A stretch of 21,793 nt of DNA from the NCBI GenBank assembly GCA_944363695.1, contig CALVUW010000003.1:1-21793 (forward strand), given 5' to 3'. The position numbers were made by a program, and so were the translations under genes. Below, piece by piece: positions 21,780-21,793 of this stretch. The stretch comes from an uncultured Bacilli bacterium. Lineage in GTDB: Bacteria > Bacillota_I > Bacilli_A > RF39 > UBA660. Position 1 is the first letter of the stretch; each line of letters begins with the position of its first letter. The notes under the pieces were generated by a model. The model had not been told where the DNA came from. It saw nothing but the letters and a program-made list of their open reading frames with translations, and ran no database searches.

Positions 21780-21793
21780 ATTTTAGCATAGGA
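21780..21793 (-). promoter_or_regulatory. Promoter (-10 part) of the S10 operon at the window edge
   Basis: On the minus strand, TATGCTAAAAT contains an extended -10, TGC followed by TAAAAT (21785-21780). A start near 21773 would fall just before the leader's closing stem, which supports the call. The -35 box would lie outside the window. Confidence 0.55.

Overview
The window looks like chromosomal core DNA from a low-GC, walled Firmicute. The best guess is a Bacilli/Erysipelotrichia-type lineage, such as an uncultured gut relative, but the species cannot be named. The evidence is the Firmicutes-style S10-spc-alpha gene order with secY-adk-map-infA-rpmJ inside it, strong GGAGG ribosome binding sites, a T-box riboswitch, a zinc-ribbon S14, a YtgP-type lipid II flippase and a FemX-like peptidoglycan bridge enzyme. 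UGA is a real stop codon (end of infA, end of secY), so this is not a code-4 Mycoplasma/Spiroplasma. No mobile elements, CRISPR arrays, tRNAs or rRNAs were found.

Layout, from the left. Positions 1-2738 (minus strand) hold a small cell-envelope block: a partial femX-like gene cut by the window edge, a murJ/ytgP flippase gene directly upstream of it, and a 56-residue Cse60-family gene. Positions 2844-3281 carry the only plus-strand gene, an uncharacterised helical protein. It converges on leuS across a shared bidirectional terminator. Positions 3373-6797 (minus) form a leucine unit: promoter, leucine T-box, small three-helix membrane protein, then leuS. This LeuRS carries a complete Nudix domain inserted after its editing site. 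Positions 6800-7600 hold a TPR-like protein of unknown role.

Positions 7631-21793 (minus) are one continuous 29-gene ribosomal, secretion and transcription operon, rpsJ through rplQ. It starts from a promoter and structured leader at the right edge and ends in a terminator that overlaps the last codons of rplQ. rpmD (L30) is missing: rpsE and rplO overlap by one base where it usually lies. The operon co-produces ribosomal proteins, the SecY channel, adenylate kinase, methionine aminopeptidase, IF-1 and the RNA polymerase alpha subunit.

The least ordinary observations are the Nudix insertion in a T-box-controlled LeuRS, the uncharacterised membrane protein translated just ahead of it, the rewritten tip of the L22 exit-tunnel hairpin, a hairpin placed against the rplD ribosome binding site, and an acidic tail on L3.
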